From Acidobacteriaceae bacterium (GTDB taxonomy: Bacteria > Acidobacteriota > Terriglobia > Terriglobales > Acidobacteriaceae): a stretch of 64,000 bases of DNA. The stretch is taken from the NCBI GenBank assembly GCA_025462735.1, contig JAOAPC010000009.1, positions 1 to 64,000 on the forward strand. The letters run 5' to 3'. Made by a program: the position numbers and the translations under genes. The notes beneath the pieces are model-generated. The model was not told where the DNA came from, did not search any database, and saw only the letters and a program-made list of their open reading frames with translations. Position 1 is the first letter of the stretch; each line of letters opens with the position of its first letter. This document shows, piece by piece, positions 8,975 through 17,403 of the stretch.

Positions 8975-9361
8975 ATGAAAACTTCACTCCGCACGGTCAG
9001 GGTTCTAGCGATGTTTCTCGGCTGGGTCGCTCTTGCCTCGGTAGTGCTGTTGTTTGCCTCGGATTTGTTTCCAACTGCGTTTCCGGCGCACGCCCACGAT
9101 CTGTTTGGGGCTCTCCCGCTTGCTTTGATTGCCTTTACTTATCTCACCTATCAGGTGGTTCGCCGACCGCTTGCCGGAGAACTGTTTAAGGCTGTTCTGC
9201 TGGCCACTGCCTTTCTTCTCTGGGCAGCAAACCAGTTCTGGCCCGACAGGCCATCGGCCACATTACTTAACGACTCGGCAATCGGACTGTTTGTGCTCGA
9301 CGTTTTTTTAGTGGTAATCGGTTGGCCTGCTACCTCGGCCGCCGAAGATCCCGGCCTTTAG
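8975..9361 (+). CDS. Four-helix membrane protein downstream of kdpC
   Basis: 128 residues, predicted to span the membrane four times: about residues 9-29, 45-62, 70-90 and 103-120. The N-terminus MKTSLRTVRV is positively charged. No enzyme motif is visible and I do not recognise a named family. It is in the same direction as kdpFABC and lies between kdpC and the porin gene, whose promoter carries the KdpE-like repeats. A link to osmotic or potassium homeostasis is guilt by association only. Confidence 0.65.
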   Translation: MKTSLRTVRVLAMFLGWVALASVVLLFASDLFPTAFPAHAHDLFGALPLALIAFTYLTYQVVRRPLAGELFKAVLLATAFLLWAANQFWPDRPSATLLNDSAIGLFVLDVFLVVIGWPATSAAEDPGL

Positions 9362-9490
9362 CGTAGACTATCGCGTCTCATCACACATCCAATAGACCAT
9401 CTCCAGATATCTTTCTCGGCGATTTCACCTTTCTTGCGCAATTGGAGCATTGCGGTCGAGAGTGCGCGGGCGGAACAGAACGTTTAGGGA

Positions 9491-9523
9491 AAATTTATTC
9501 GGATTTTATTTTGTCTTTACGGC
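9491..9523 (+). promoter_or_regulatory. Candidate KdpE box upstream of the porin
   Basis: Three T-rich units with TTTA cores at 9494, 9505 and 9516 follow one another at exactly 11 bp (AAATTTATTCG, GATTTTATTTT, GTCTTTACGGC). The phasing and core are those of the array before the kdp operon. The site is about 40 bp upstream of the porin start codon. It suggests that the porin responds to the same regulator. Confidence 0.55.
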
Positions 9524-9560
9524 CCTTTCGATCTAATCAAGCTATGGAGAAAGGGAAGGC

Positions 9561-11339
9561 GTGAAAAAGACTAACCCCAACGCGGTGCTTAGAGCTACGA
9601 AACTCAATAGGTGTAGAGCGCTCTCATCCCTGCCCGTATTGCTTGCAATGGGTTTAGCCATAGCTCAGATCCCGCGCTGCCATGGCCAGGACACGGCGTC
9701 TGCCTCGGCGCAGGCGCAGACTAGCACTCCTGCGCCATCCGGGGACGCCTCGGACCCCGCTGTGCCATCCGCAGTCATGAAAGAGCTCCAACAGATGAAG
9801 GCGCGCATCGATGAATTGGAAAAACAACTGAAAGCGCGTGATGCAACTCCAGGCACGGCCGCCGCCGGGCCGACTTCGACTGAGGCTTCTCCCGCAGCAG
9901 TACAGGAGTCCCCTGCAGCGTCGAAGGGAGCACCTGCGGCAGCGTCAGAACTGTCCGAACCTACACAACCTTTTGCTTACGCCGATTGGACGTGGCTGAA
10001 CGGCACCCCTCGCACTAAAGACGCGGTGTGGGATTCGAAATTCTTTACGCCAGAAATCAGATTCGACTCTAACTTCATCAGCAGTTTGAATCATCCCAAA
10101 GACGACACGATTGGCGGGTCGACCGAGATCTTTCGGTCCAATGAATTCCAATTGGAGCAGATCAGCTTTGGCGGCGACTTCCACTGGCAAAATGTTCGCG
10201 GCCGAGTGTTGACCATGAATGGAATGTTTGGCGTTACGACGCCGCGCAATGATGCCAGCCCTGGACGCGGACAATGGGACCTTCGTGGCGCATACAAGTA
10301 CGTATCCGAGGCCTACGGCGGGTACCACTTCAACGTGAATCGCGGGCTCAACGTAGATGCGGGAATCTTTGTGTCATACATCGGCCTCTTCAGCTACTAC
10401 AACTTCGATAACTGGGCCTATCAGCCATCCTACGTGTCATCCAACACGCCGTGGTTCTTCAACGGATTGCGCATCCAGTGGTTCCCAACCGACAAGCTGA
10501 AAATTGAGCCTTGGATCATTAACGGATGGCAATCCTATGGCAGGTTGGGTAGCAGGCCCGGTCTCGGCGGGCAAATCTTGTATCGTCCTAAGCCCTGGCT
10601 GTCATTGGTCTTCAATAACTACGGCATGGGCGAAGATACCCTGGGCGCCGGTAATGGCAAATTCGGCCGCTCGCGTATCCACACCGATGACAGTATTGAG
10701 GTCAAATACTTCGATCGTCCGACAAAGACACTCGACAAGATGGCGTTCTCGTTTACGGGCGATCTGGGATGCGAATACGGCGCGGGCGCGGCTTGTATGG
10801 GAAATAAAAAAGATGCGTCGGGCAATATCATCGCCCACAAGCAGGCATTTCTAGGCTGGATGGCTTACAACCGGTGGTGGTTCAAGAAAGACACGTACGG
10901 ATTCACTCTCGGCGGCGGGGCGATGAACAATCCAGGGCGCTACCTGGTGTTGCTTCCTCCAATAAATGGAGCGGATGCGATCTCGGGCTCTCCGTACTTT
11001 ACGCAAAACCCCGGAGACCCCTTCAAAGCCTGGGATGCTTCCGCAACCTTTGACTGGATGCCCAAGCAGTACATCACCTTTCGCTGGGAGTACGGCTATC
11101 GCCATGCAAATGTGCCATATTTTTCGGGCCGCGGCGGGATAACGCCGGGCGTCAACATCACTCCTAGCACGGTTCCCAACCCAACTGCCGGGTCTTTAGT
11201 GGGAAACACTACCTTGGTGCCGGGTCCGTTCTTGTCCGCGACGCCGGGTTTGACCTGTGTCGCAGGAAGCACGGGTTTCTGCCCCGACCTGCGGAAGGAT
11301 GAACCCAGTATCAGAATGGCCATCATGGTCAAATTCTAG
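9561..11339 (+). CDS. OmpL-like beta-barrel porin with coiled-coil N-terminus
   Basis: 592 residues beginning at GTG after a GGAGAAAGGGAAGG ribosome site. A signal peptide (hydrophobic LPVLLAMGLAIAQI, cleavage near HGQ) is followed by an Ala/Pro/Ser-rich linker, a short coiled coil (KELQQMKARIDELEKQLKA, about 75-95) and a long beta-barrel region with alternating aromatic strands, ending in Phe (IRMAIMVKF), as outer-membrane proteins do. It resembles the 'putative beta-barrel porin-2, OmpL-like' family. The coiled coil could trimerise or touch peptidoglycan. Its position behind kdp and the KdpE-like box suggest a solute or ion porin induced with the potassium pump. Confidence 0.8.
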   Translation: MKKTNPNAVLRATKLNRCRALSSLPVLLAMGLAIAQIPRCHGQDTASASAQAQTSTPAPSGDASDPAVPSAVMKELQQMKARIDELEKQLKARDATPGTAAAGPTSTEASPAAVQESPAASKGAPAAASELSEPTQPFAYADWTWLNGTPRTKDAVWDSKFFTPEIRFDSNFISSLNHPKDDTIGGSTEIFRSNEFQLEQISFGGDFHWQNVRGRVLTMNGMFGVTTPRNDASPGRGQWDLRGAYKYVSEAYGGYHFNVNRGLNVDAGIFVSYIGLFSYYNFDNWAYQPSYVSSNTPWFFNGLRIQWFPTDKLKIEPWIINGWQSYGRLGSRPGLGGQILYRPKPWLSLVFNNYGMGEDTLGAGNGKFGRSRIHTDDSIEVKYFDRPTKTLDKMAFSFTGDLGCEYGAGAACMGNKKDASGNIIAHKQAFLGWMAYNRWWFKKDTYGFTLGGGAMNNPGRYLVLLPPINGADAISGSPYFTQNPGDPFKAWDASATFDWMPKQYITFRWEYGYRHANVPYFSGRGGITPGVNITPSTVPNPTAGSLVGNTTLVPGPFLSATPGLTCVAGSTGFCPDLRKDEPSIRMAIMVKF

Positions 11340-11749
11340 ATTGGGGAGTTCTCCGCTTTATGGTGGGGAGACGACTACAACACTTCGAATGGAACAGCAG
11401 CGTTCCGGATGGTTCGGGTTTCCTGCTCCGCCGTCCCTCGGCGGTGCAAGTCAGCGATTGAAGTTGACGCCCCTCGGGGCGACGCTACCTCCGCACACAT
11501 TGATGGTTCACCCATCGCCTTCGGATTTCCCCTTTGGCCTGCAAGTTGAAACCATCCTGCCTTCGCGCGCCACGGCTCCGGATTTCGACATGTGTCGAAG
11601 CGTACCTTCGACATGTATCGACACCATCTCTGCCTGATTTTCCCTCCTTCATTAAAGTCAGCGATTTACGAGAGATTGTTTTAGCACCTCTCTGGTCGGT
11701 CATTTGCTTGAACTCGTATTGCAGATTTCTGTCCATAGGAGAACGCGGA
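11340..11749. other. 410-bp intergenic region with twin dyads
   Basis: No coding frame is convincing here. Visible elements are short GC hairpins (for example CGCCCC-TC-GGGGCG near 11470) and two copies of a palindrome: TTCGACATGTGTCGAA at 11584-11599 and TTCGACATGTATCGAC at 11607-11622, 23 bp apart. An AGGAGA ribosome site precedes the next start at 11750. The twin dyads are good candidates for a repressor binding on the same face of the helix. Confidence 0.55.
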
Positions 11750-12787
11750 ATGAAGGGGCGTCTTTTTGTCTTTACCTTTGTCATCTTTGTCGTCTTTGCA
11801 CTCGTGCTGTGCGGGAGAACTGCTGAGGCGCAGGAGCCGCAGGCTCTCCTGCCTGATGCGCCCAAACCGCGGACAGGAATTATTGTAGGCACGGTGACCG
11901 ATCTGAATAACGACACTGTTACTGGCGCGACTGTGGTTCTCGCAGGTCCGGCCCCCAAGGTGTCCCGCACGGTGGTGTCGAATGACAACGGATTCTTCGA
12001 ATTCAACGATGTTGAGCCTGGAACCACCTACCAAGTCACCGTTAGCGCCGAGGGATTTGCTAACTGGACCTCACCCCCTCTCATTCTCAAGCCAGGCCAG
12101 TACGCAATCCTCCCGGGCAGCAAGCTCCGTATCGCAGAGGCGCACACCTCAATAACCGTAACTCCGGCTTCCTCCGAGGAGATTGCCAGGGAGCAGGTCA
12201 AGATCGAGGAGCAGCAGCGCGTCTTCGGCGTCATCCCTAATTTCTATGTCGTCTATGATCACAACGCCGCTCCGCTCACGCCGAAGCTAAAGTTCAGGCT
12301 CGCCACCAAAGTCTTGATTGATCCGGTTACGATCCTTGGAGTCGCCGCGGTTGCAGGCATTAACCAAGCAGGAGATCTTCCCAACTACGGCCAGGGTGCA
12401 CAGGGTTACGCTAAGCGCTTCGGCGCTGCCTATGCCACCGGTGCTACGGACATCATGATCGGCGGCGCCATCCTGCCGTCGCTTCTGCACCAGGACCCCC
12501 GATACTTCTACCAAGGTACAGGGACCAAGAAATCTCGTGCTTGGCATGCAATTTCTAGCACATTTATCACCAGAGGAGACGACGGATCGCGCCAGCCAAA
12601 CTACTCAACCATAGGTGGCGATCTGGCCTCGGCTGCCATTGCGAATGCGTACTATCCGCCGGCGGATCGCGGCCCGGGAAGGGTGTTCCAGAATGTCCTC
12701 ATAAACAGCGGCGAGCGCGCGCTTGCCAACTTGGCACAGGAGTTCGTCCTGGGCCGGATCACGTCTAAAGGCAAGGATAAAAAATAG
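11750..12787 (+). CDS. Secreted carboxypeptidase-regulatory-like domain protein
   Basis: 345 residues from ATG at 11750, which has AGGAGA eight bases upstream; the frame is open to 11534 but that part lacks a signal. Signal peptide about 1-25 (LFVFTFVIFVVFALVL, cleavage after AEAQ). Residues 40-125 form a CarboxypepD_reg-like beta-sandwich (GTVTDLNNDTVTGATVVLAG, NGFFEFNDVEPGTTYQVTV). The C-terminal half has mixed hydrophobic helices and the stretch HQDPRYFYQGTG. Such proteins are abundant in Acidobacteria, where the first domain is often coupled to TonB-dependent receptors; here there is no receptor barrel. Envelope location is likely; function unknown. Confidence 0.75.
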   Translation: MKGRLFVFTFVIFVVFALVLCGRTAEAQEPQALLPDAPKPRTGIIVGTVTDLNNDTVTGATVVLAGPAPKVSRTVVSNDNGFFEFNDVEPGTTYQVTVSAEGFANWTSPPLILKPGQYAILPGSKLRIAEAHTSITVTPASSEEIAREQVKIEEQQRVFGVIPNFYVVYDHNAAPLTPKLKFRLATKVLIDPVTILGVAAVAGINQAGDLPNYGQGAQGYAKRFGAAYATGATDIMIGGAILPSLLHQDPRYFYQGTGTKKSRAWHAISSTFITRGDDGSRQPNYSTIGGDLASAAIANAYYPPADRGPGRVFQNVLINSGERALANLAQEFVLGRITSKGKDKK

Positions 12788-12843
12788 ATTACCTGGCAGA
12801 CCCAGCTAGTTTGTGAGCCGATCGAAGCAACTGGGTTGCGCGC

Positions 12844-14196
12844 CTAGGGTAGCGACGTGACGTAGCAGGGGCCGCTGGTCGGCTGCGAGGGAGGTGTGGG
12901 TGGGGTGAGATTCGGCGCATTGGTGAAATCGAAGAAGTAGCTAATGTCAGGCTGGGCTGCATCGCGCGCCGTGAGCGTTTGCAGACCAAAGCGTTTTTCG
13001 ATGAAGCGCAGAATCGCTGTGGTATCCATCGCAGTGTGGTCCACGTAATGCAGTTTCGCAAACGGGGAGACCACGAAATTCGGCAGCCTGAATCCCGTGT
13101 AAGTAAAGTCACACATTGGGCCTGTAGTTGTGGCACACGTGTCGAACGGACCAAGTACAGGTGGAATGCCATCGGGCGAAGGCATGGGAATCGCCGGCTC
13201 ATGGTCGTAAGCGCCTCCCGCCTCGTCATAGCTCAAGAAGAAGACTGAATCCTGCCACGAGCTGCTGGCCATCAGCGCGTCGATGAGGCTCTTCACGTAC
13301 GCCGCGCCTTTTTGAACACTTATGCCTTGGCCAGGATGCTCATCCAATCCGTTACTCGAATCACGATCAATGAACGCAACCTGCGGGAGCGTTCCGTGTT
13401 GCAGGTCTTTAAGGTACTGGGCCATGGGAACAATGTTGGTGTTGACGTACTTAGTGTAAGCGGGAAATGCCTTGAGTGAGCTACCGTTTGGATAGTCAGG
13501 GACGTAGTTCTTCCAGGTAATTTTCGCTGCCTGCAGCTCATCGAAAATTGTAGGCACGTTTATTTGCGTGAGAGGCTTGTTCACAACCCCATGTGACGTA
13601 GCGGCCATGGCATACATGCGATTGGCCGGAGTGTTGGTCATGATGGGGGTAAACCAGTGGTCCGACATGGCGAATTGGCTTGCCATGAAGTAGTAGTAAG
13701 GCAGATCTCTTTCGTCGTAATAGCCCATCACGCGTTGACCATTAATATCAAAGCCGGGGGGATTGCTGTTACGCGAGTTGCCGCCGGCGGCATTGGCAAA
13801 GCCATCCATCATGGGAGTGGCTGAAGTAGGTGCGTTATGGTTCCAGTCGTTATGGCTCTCATTCCAGTAGGAGCTCATCTCCTCTACGCATTGTGATGTC
13901 ATGTGAAACGGCGGCCAGGTGGTCGAATGGTCGTAACTAAGTTGTGACGCGTTGGGCGGTGTGACATCGACGTCGGCGCTGTAGCCCTGACGCTGGCGAT
14001 AGGCATTCAGCTGGCCAAAGTACTGATCGAAGCTGCGGTTTTCCTGCAACATGTAAATGATGTGCTTGACGACCGTTAAGTCAGCAGAAGGGGGAGGGGG
14101 TGGAGGAGGAGGACCCTGCTGTGTAGTAGCCATTCCGCCGCAACCAGCCAGGACCAGGGTCAGACCAAGAACGAGGACACCGAGAGCTTTCAACAC
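12844..14196 (-). CDS. Lipoprotein phosphoesterase (phospholipase C/acid phosphatase family)
   Basis: 450 residues. The N-terminus has a lipobox LVLAGC with the lipidated Cys at 19 and a poly-proline spacer. The catalytic domain starts with HIIYMLQENRSFDQYFG, the metal-binding signature of the PC-PLC/AcpA phosphoesterase family, and continues with MSDHWFTP, FIDRDSSNGLDEHP and FFLSYDEAGGAYDHEPAIP, all expected metal or catalytic blocks. Family members hydrolyse phospholipids or phosphomonoesters outside the cytoplasm; the substrate cannot be assigned. A short gap separates it from the convergent upstream gene. Confidence 0.82.
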   Translation of the reverse strand: MLKALGVLVLGLTLVLAGCGGMATTQQGPPPPPPPPSADLTVVKHIIYMLQENRSFDQYFGQLNAYRQRQGYSADVDVTPPNASQLSYDHSTTWPPFHMTSQCVEEMSSYWNESHNDWNHNAPTSATPMMDGFANAAGGNSRNSNPPGFDINGQRVMGYYDERDLPYYYFMASQFAMSDHWFTPIMTNTPANRMYAMAATSHGVVNKPLTQINVPTIFDELQAAKITWKNYVPDYPNGSSLKAFPAYTKYVNTNIVPMAQYLKDLQHGTLPQVAFIDRDSSNGLDEHPGQGISVQKGAAYVKSLIDALMASSSWQDSVFFLSYDEAGGAYDHEPAIPMPSPDGIPPVLGPFDTCATTTGPMCDFTYTGFRLPNFVVSPFAKLHYVDHTAMDTTAILRFIEKRFGLQTLTARDAAQPDISYFFDFTNAPNLTPPTPPSQPTSGPCYVTSLP

Positions 14197-14260
14197 GCAC
14201 CTTCGATGAATTCGGCAGCTCAGGTGTTGTCCACAGAAGATACTGGAAAGTCACGATTTG

Positions 14261-14280
14261 CCGCGCCAGGCGCGGTTTTT
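14261..14280 (+). terminator. Terminator-like hairpin in an odd place
   Basis: CCGCGC-CAG-GCGCGG followed by TTTTT on the plus strand is a typical intrinsic-terminator shape. No plus-strand gene ends upstream of it: the left neighbour is transcribed away to the left and the right neighbour starts at 14478. It could stop antisense or read-through transcripts or act as a leader element for the CocE gene. Confidence 0.4.
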
Positions 14281-14477
14281 CTGCTGTTGCTGGTCGCCTT
14301 TGTGCCTGCCAGTACGTCCTGATTCCGGGCGCGGCCCTGGATGCTTAGCGGCGAGTGGCAATGACAATAACTCTGTACTCTCCGGAAGTTGCTTGCCTTG
14401 GCGCGTGAAATGAAAAATAATTGCCTCCGCTGCATACGGCGAGTTTTGTGGCCGCGTCGCGGCAGGAGGCTTTAAAC

Positions 14478-16313
14478 ATGAGACTGGGCCGCGCGGCTGT
14501 GCCGTCGGTATTCAGATTCAAGTTCGTCTTAGTTTTGGCTACGGTTAGTTTCAACTTTTCGCCGCTTCTGAGGGCACAAGTGCAACCACCTGCAGCGCCC
14601 TCTGACATTGTTATCCAGCACGACGTGCCGATGAAGACGCGTGATGGGGTTACCCTCTACGCTGACATTTATCGTCCTAAGTCTTCGTCAGACGAAAAAT
14701 TTCCCGTCATACTGATGCGCACTCCCTACGACAAGAATGTTAGTTGGGCGGTTTCACCCGTCTTTAGGATGGTGCCGCGCGGATACGTAATCATCATTCA
14801 GGATGTTCGCGGTCGCTACACATCGGAAGGCGAATGGTATCCGTTCAGGCACGAGCAAGCTGACGGTTTCGATACCGTGGAATGGGCCGCAGCTCTTCCT
14901 TATTCGAATGGCAAAGTGGGGATGATGGGAGGATCCTACGTCGGCGCGACACAGATGCAAGCGGCCATTGCGCAACCTCCGCACCTGGCTGGGATCGCCC
15001 CGAATGTGACTGCGAGCAATTACCACGACGGTTGGACGTACCAAGGTGGCGCTTTTGAGCAGTGGTTTGATCAGAACTGGACTTCGCAGCTGGCGGGGAA
15101 CACGCTCCAGCGTTTGATTGACCAGAACACCGATGCGCGCGTCGGCGTTCCCACGCTGCCGCTGGCCAACTATCCTGTGTTCAATTTTGGTCAGTTGCCT
15201 GCCGATGCCCAGCTTACCGCTGAGATCGCGCCGTACTACTTAGACTGGCTGGCGCACCCGGATTATGACGATTACTGGAAGCAGTGGTCGATTGAGGAAC
15301 ATTTTTCGAACATCGCTGTGCCCATGCTGCAGGTTGGTGGCTGGTACGACATTTTCAACGGCGGAACTTTGCGCAATTACATGGGCGCAAAGGCTCGTGG
15401 GTCGACTGAGGCTGCGCGCACCCAGCAGCATCTGCTTATTGAAATAGGTGGGCATGCGGGTTTTGGCCGCCGCATCGGCGATGTGGATTTTGGTCCGCAC
15501 GCAGTCGAGAACGGCTACACAGACGTGATTCTCGATTGGTACGATTTTCTTTTCAAGGGCATCAAGAACCACTACGCAACTGACAAGCCGGTTACGCTGT
15601 TTGTAATGGGCGCCAATGAATATCGCCAGGAAGACGATTGGCCGCCCCCGCAAGCTCAGCCGACGAAGTATTTTCTGCACTCGGCTGGAAAAGCGAATTC
15701 AGTGCGTGGCAACGGTTCGCTTTCCACGTCCGCACCGAAATCCGAACCGGCCGATGTCTATGTTTACGATCCAGCTAATCCTGCGCCAACTGTTGGTGGG
15801 CCGCTGTGCTGCGACCAAGAACACATGGAGCCAGGTCCGCGTGACCAGCGCGCCGTAGAGAATCGTGACGACGTGCTGGTTTACTCAATTGGCCCGCTGG
15901 CTAACGACTTGGAAGTCACTGGACCCGTCACTGCCACGCTTTTTGTGAAATCATCGGCCGTGGATACCGACTTCACCGCGAAGTTGGTTGATGTCGGGGC
16001 CGACGGGTTCGCGCAAGATTTGACTGAAGGTATTCTCCGCATGCGCTATCGGGATTCACCTGAACGTTCCAACCTGATGAACCCGGGGCAGATATACCAA
16101 ATCTCGGTCGATCTATGGGGTACGAGCAACGTTTTTCTTCGCGGCCACTCCTTGCGTCTGGAGATTTCGAGCAGCAATTTCCCTCGGTTCGATCGCAATC
16201 TGAATACCGGCGAGGAGATTAAATTTGCGCGGCATGATGTTTCCGCGACGAACACCATTTTGCACGACGCCCAACATCCGTCGGCGCTGGTGCTGTCAGT
16301 TATCCCGAAGTAA
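14478..16313 (+). CDS. CocE/NonD-family (S15-like) hydrolase, secreted
   Basis: 611 residues from ATG at 14478 with AGGAGG nine bases upstream; an upstream TTG at 14421 is less likely. Signal peptide (FKFVLVLATVSFNFSPLL) precedes an alpha/beta-hydrolase domain: MKTRDGVTLYADIYRP, DVRGRYTSEGEW, nucleophile S153 in MGGSYVG, Asp in GGWYDIFNGGT, and His in IGGHAGFG. The C-terminal jelly-roll domain is of X-Pro dipeptidyl-peptidase type (PLANDLEVTGPV, LRGHSLRLEISSSNFPRFDRN). Members cleave esters, amides or acyl-peptides; the true substrate is unknown. Likely periplasmic or extracellular. Confidence 0.85.
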   Translation: MRLGRAAVPSVFRFKFVLVLATVSFNFSPLLRAQVQPPAAPSDIVIQHDVPMKTRDGVTLYADIYRPKSSSDEKFPVILMRTPYDKNVSWAVSPVFRMVPRGYVIIIQDVRGRYTSEGEWYPFRHEQADGFDTVEWAAALPYSNGKVGMMGGSYVGATQMQAAIAQPPHLAGIAPNVTASNYHDGWTYQGGAFEQWFDQNWTSQLAGNTLQRLIDQNTDARVGVPTLPLANYPVFNFGQLPADAQLTAEIAPYYLDWLAHPDYDDYWKQWSIEEHFSNIAVPMLQVGGWYDIFNGGTLRNYMGAKARGSTEAARTQQHLLIEIGGHAGFGRRIGDVDFGPHAVENGYTDVILDWYDFLFKGIKNHYATDKPVTLFVMGANEYRQEDDWPPPQAQPTKYFLHSAGKANSVRGNGSLSTSAPKSEPADVYVYDPANPAPTVGGPLCCDQEHMEPGPRDQRAVENRDDVLVYSIGPLANDLEVTGPVTATLFVKSSAVDTDFTAKLVDVGADGFAQDLTEGILRMRYRDSPERSNLMNPGQIYQISVDLWGTSNVFLRGHSLRLEISSSNFPRFDRNLNTGEEIKFARHDVSATNTILHDAQHPSALVLSVIPK

Positions 16314-16411
16314 TCCGAGAAGATGTTGCGGAGGTTCAGAATTGTCGGTGGTGCTGCTGCTGCAGCATAAGGTGCGTTCATGCAGTTGCCTGCGTCGCCA
16401 TTGGGTGCCGG

Positions 16412-16439
16412 TTTAGAATTCAACCTTTAGAATTCAATC
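16412..16439 (+). repeat. Tandem 14-bp repeat in the ppk2 leader
   Basis: TTTAGAATTCAACC at 16412-16425 is followed directly by TTTAGAATTCAATC at 16426-16439, one mismatch apart. The array ends ten bases before the ppk2 start codon and partly abuts its GAGGAA ribosome site. It is a recent slip duplication or a regulatory direct repeat. Confidence 0.6.
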
Positions 16440-16449
16440 GAGGAACCGC

Positions 16450-17331
16450 ATGAGCTGGGCCAGCAAGTTGTCTGATCCTTACCGCATTGATCACGGCAAG
16501 AAGTTCCGGCTGAAAGATTCTGATCCAGCCGACACGGGATATTGTCGCACCCAGGAACACGCGCAGGAGTTGCTGGACAAGGGCATTGCCGACATGCGCG
16601 GGTTGCAAGACAAGCTCTACGCGCAGGGGAAGTGGGCCGTGCTAATCATTCTGCAGGCAATGGATGCGGCTGGAAAAGATGGTGTGATCAAGCATGTAAT
16701 GTCGGGCGTAAATCCCCAAGGGTGCCAAGTGTATCCCTTCAAGCAGCCGTCACTCGAGGACCTGAACCACGATTACATGTGGCGCGCAAACCGCAGATTG
16801 CCCGAGCGCGGCCATATAGGAATTTTTAACCGATCTTATTACGAAGAGGTGCTAGTGGTACGGGTGCACCCTGACCTTCTGAAAAATGAGCGCATTCCGG
16901 ACGAGCTGATAGGGAAGAATATTTGGCAGGACCGGTTTGAGGACATCAGAAACGCTGAGCGACATCTCGCCCGCAATGGAATTATGATCCTGAAATTCTT
17001 TCTGAACATTTCCAAAAAAGAGCAGAAGCGGCGGTTTCTGGAGAGGCTGGACAATCCGGAAAAGAACTGGAAGTTTTCCGCTGCCGACGTGCGCGAGCGG
17101 GAATTCTGGGATGAGTATATGACCGCATACGAAAAGATGATTTCGGCTACATCGAAAAAGCACGCACCGTGGTACGCGGTCCCGGCCGATAACAAGTGGT
17201 ACACGCGGGTGGTAGTGGCGGCGGCGATTGTAAATGCGATGGAAGCGTTGAAAGTGTCGTATCCGGAGGTCAGCCCGAAAGAGCGCAAGCAATTGTTGGC
17301 GGCGCGGAAGGAATTGGAAGGGAAGAAGTGA
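16450..17331 (+). CDS. ppk2: Polyphosphate kinase 2 family nucleotide phosphotransferase
   Basis: 293 residues. Walker A-like loop AMDAAGKDG at about 70-78, then GVNPQGCQVYPFKQPS, lid residues RRLPERG, and Walker B-like GIFNRSYYEEVLVVRVHP, a block typical of the PPK2 subfamily of polyphosphate:AMP/ADP phosphotransferases. Later come FFLNISKKEQKRRF and NWKFSAADVRERE. The enzyme uses polyphosphate to phosphorylate nucleotides in the cytoplasm; AMP/ADP versus GDP preference cannot be read with certainty. A GAGGAACC ribosome site precedes ATG. A sugar kinase gene follows in the same direction. Confidence 0.9.
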   Translation: MSWASKLSDPYRIDHGKKFRLKDSDPADTGYCRTQEHAQELLDKGIADMRGLQDKLYAQGKWAVLIILQAMDAAGKDGVIKHVMSGVNPQGCQVYPFKQPSLEDLNHDYMWRANRRLPERGHIGIFNRSYYEEVLVVRVHPDLLKNERIPDELIGKNIWQDRFEDIRNAERHLARNGIMILKFFLNISKKEQKRRFLERLDNPEKNWKFSAADVREREFWDEYMTAYEKMISATSKKHAPWYAVPADNKWYTRVVVAAAIVNAMEALKVSYPEVSPKERKQLLAARKELEGKK

Positions 17332-17403
17332 GAAGATCATCTCTCAGGTGTCAGCCCTCTGCTGCAGCCGTGACTCCTGTAGCCACTTCTGAAAGCTGAT
17401 CTG

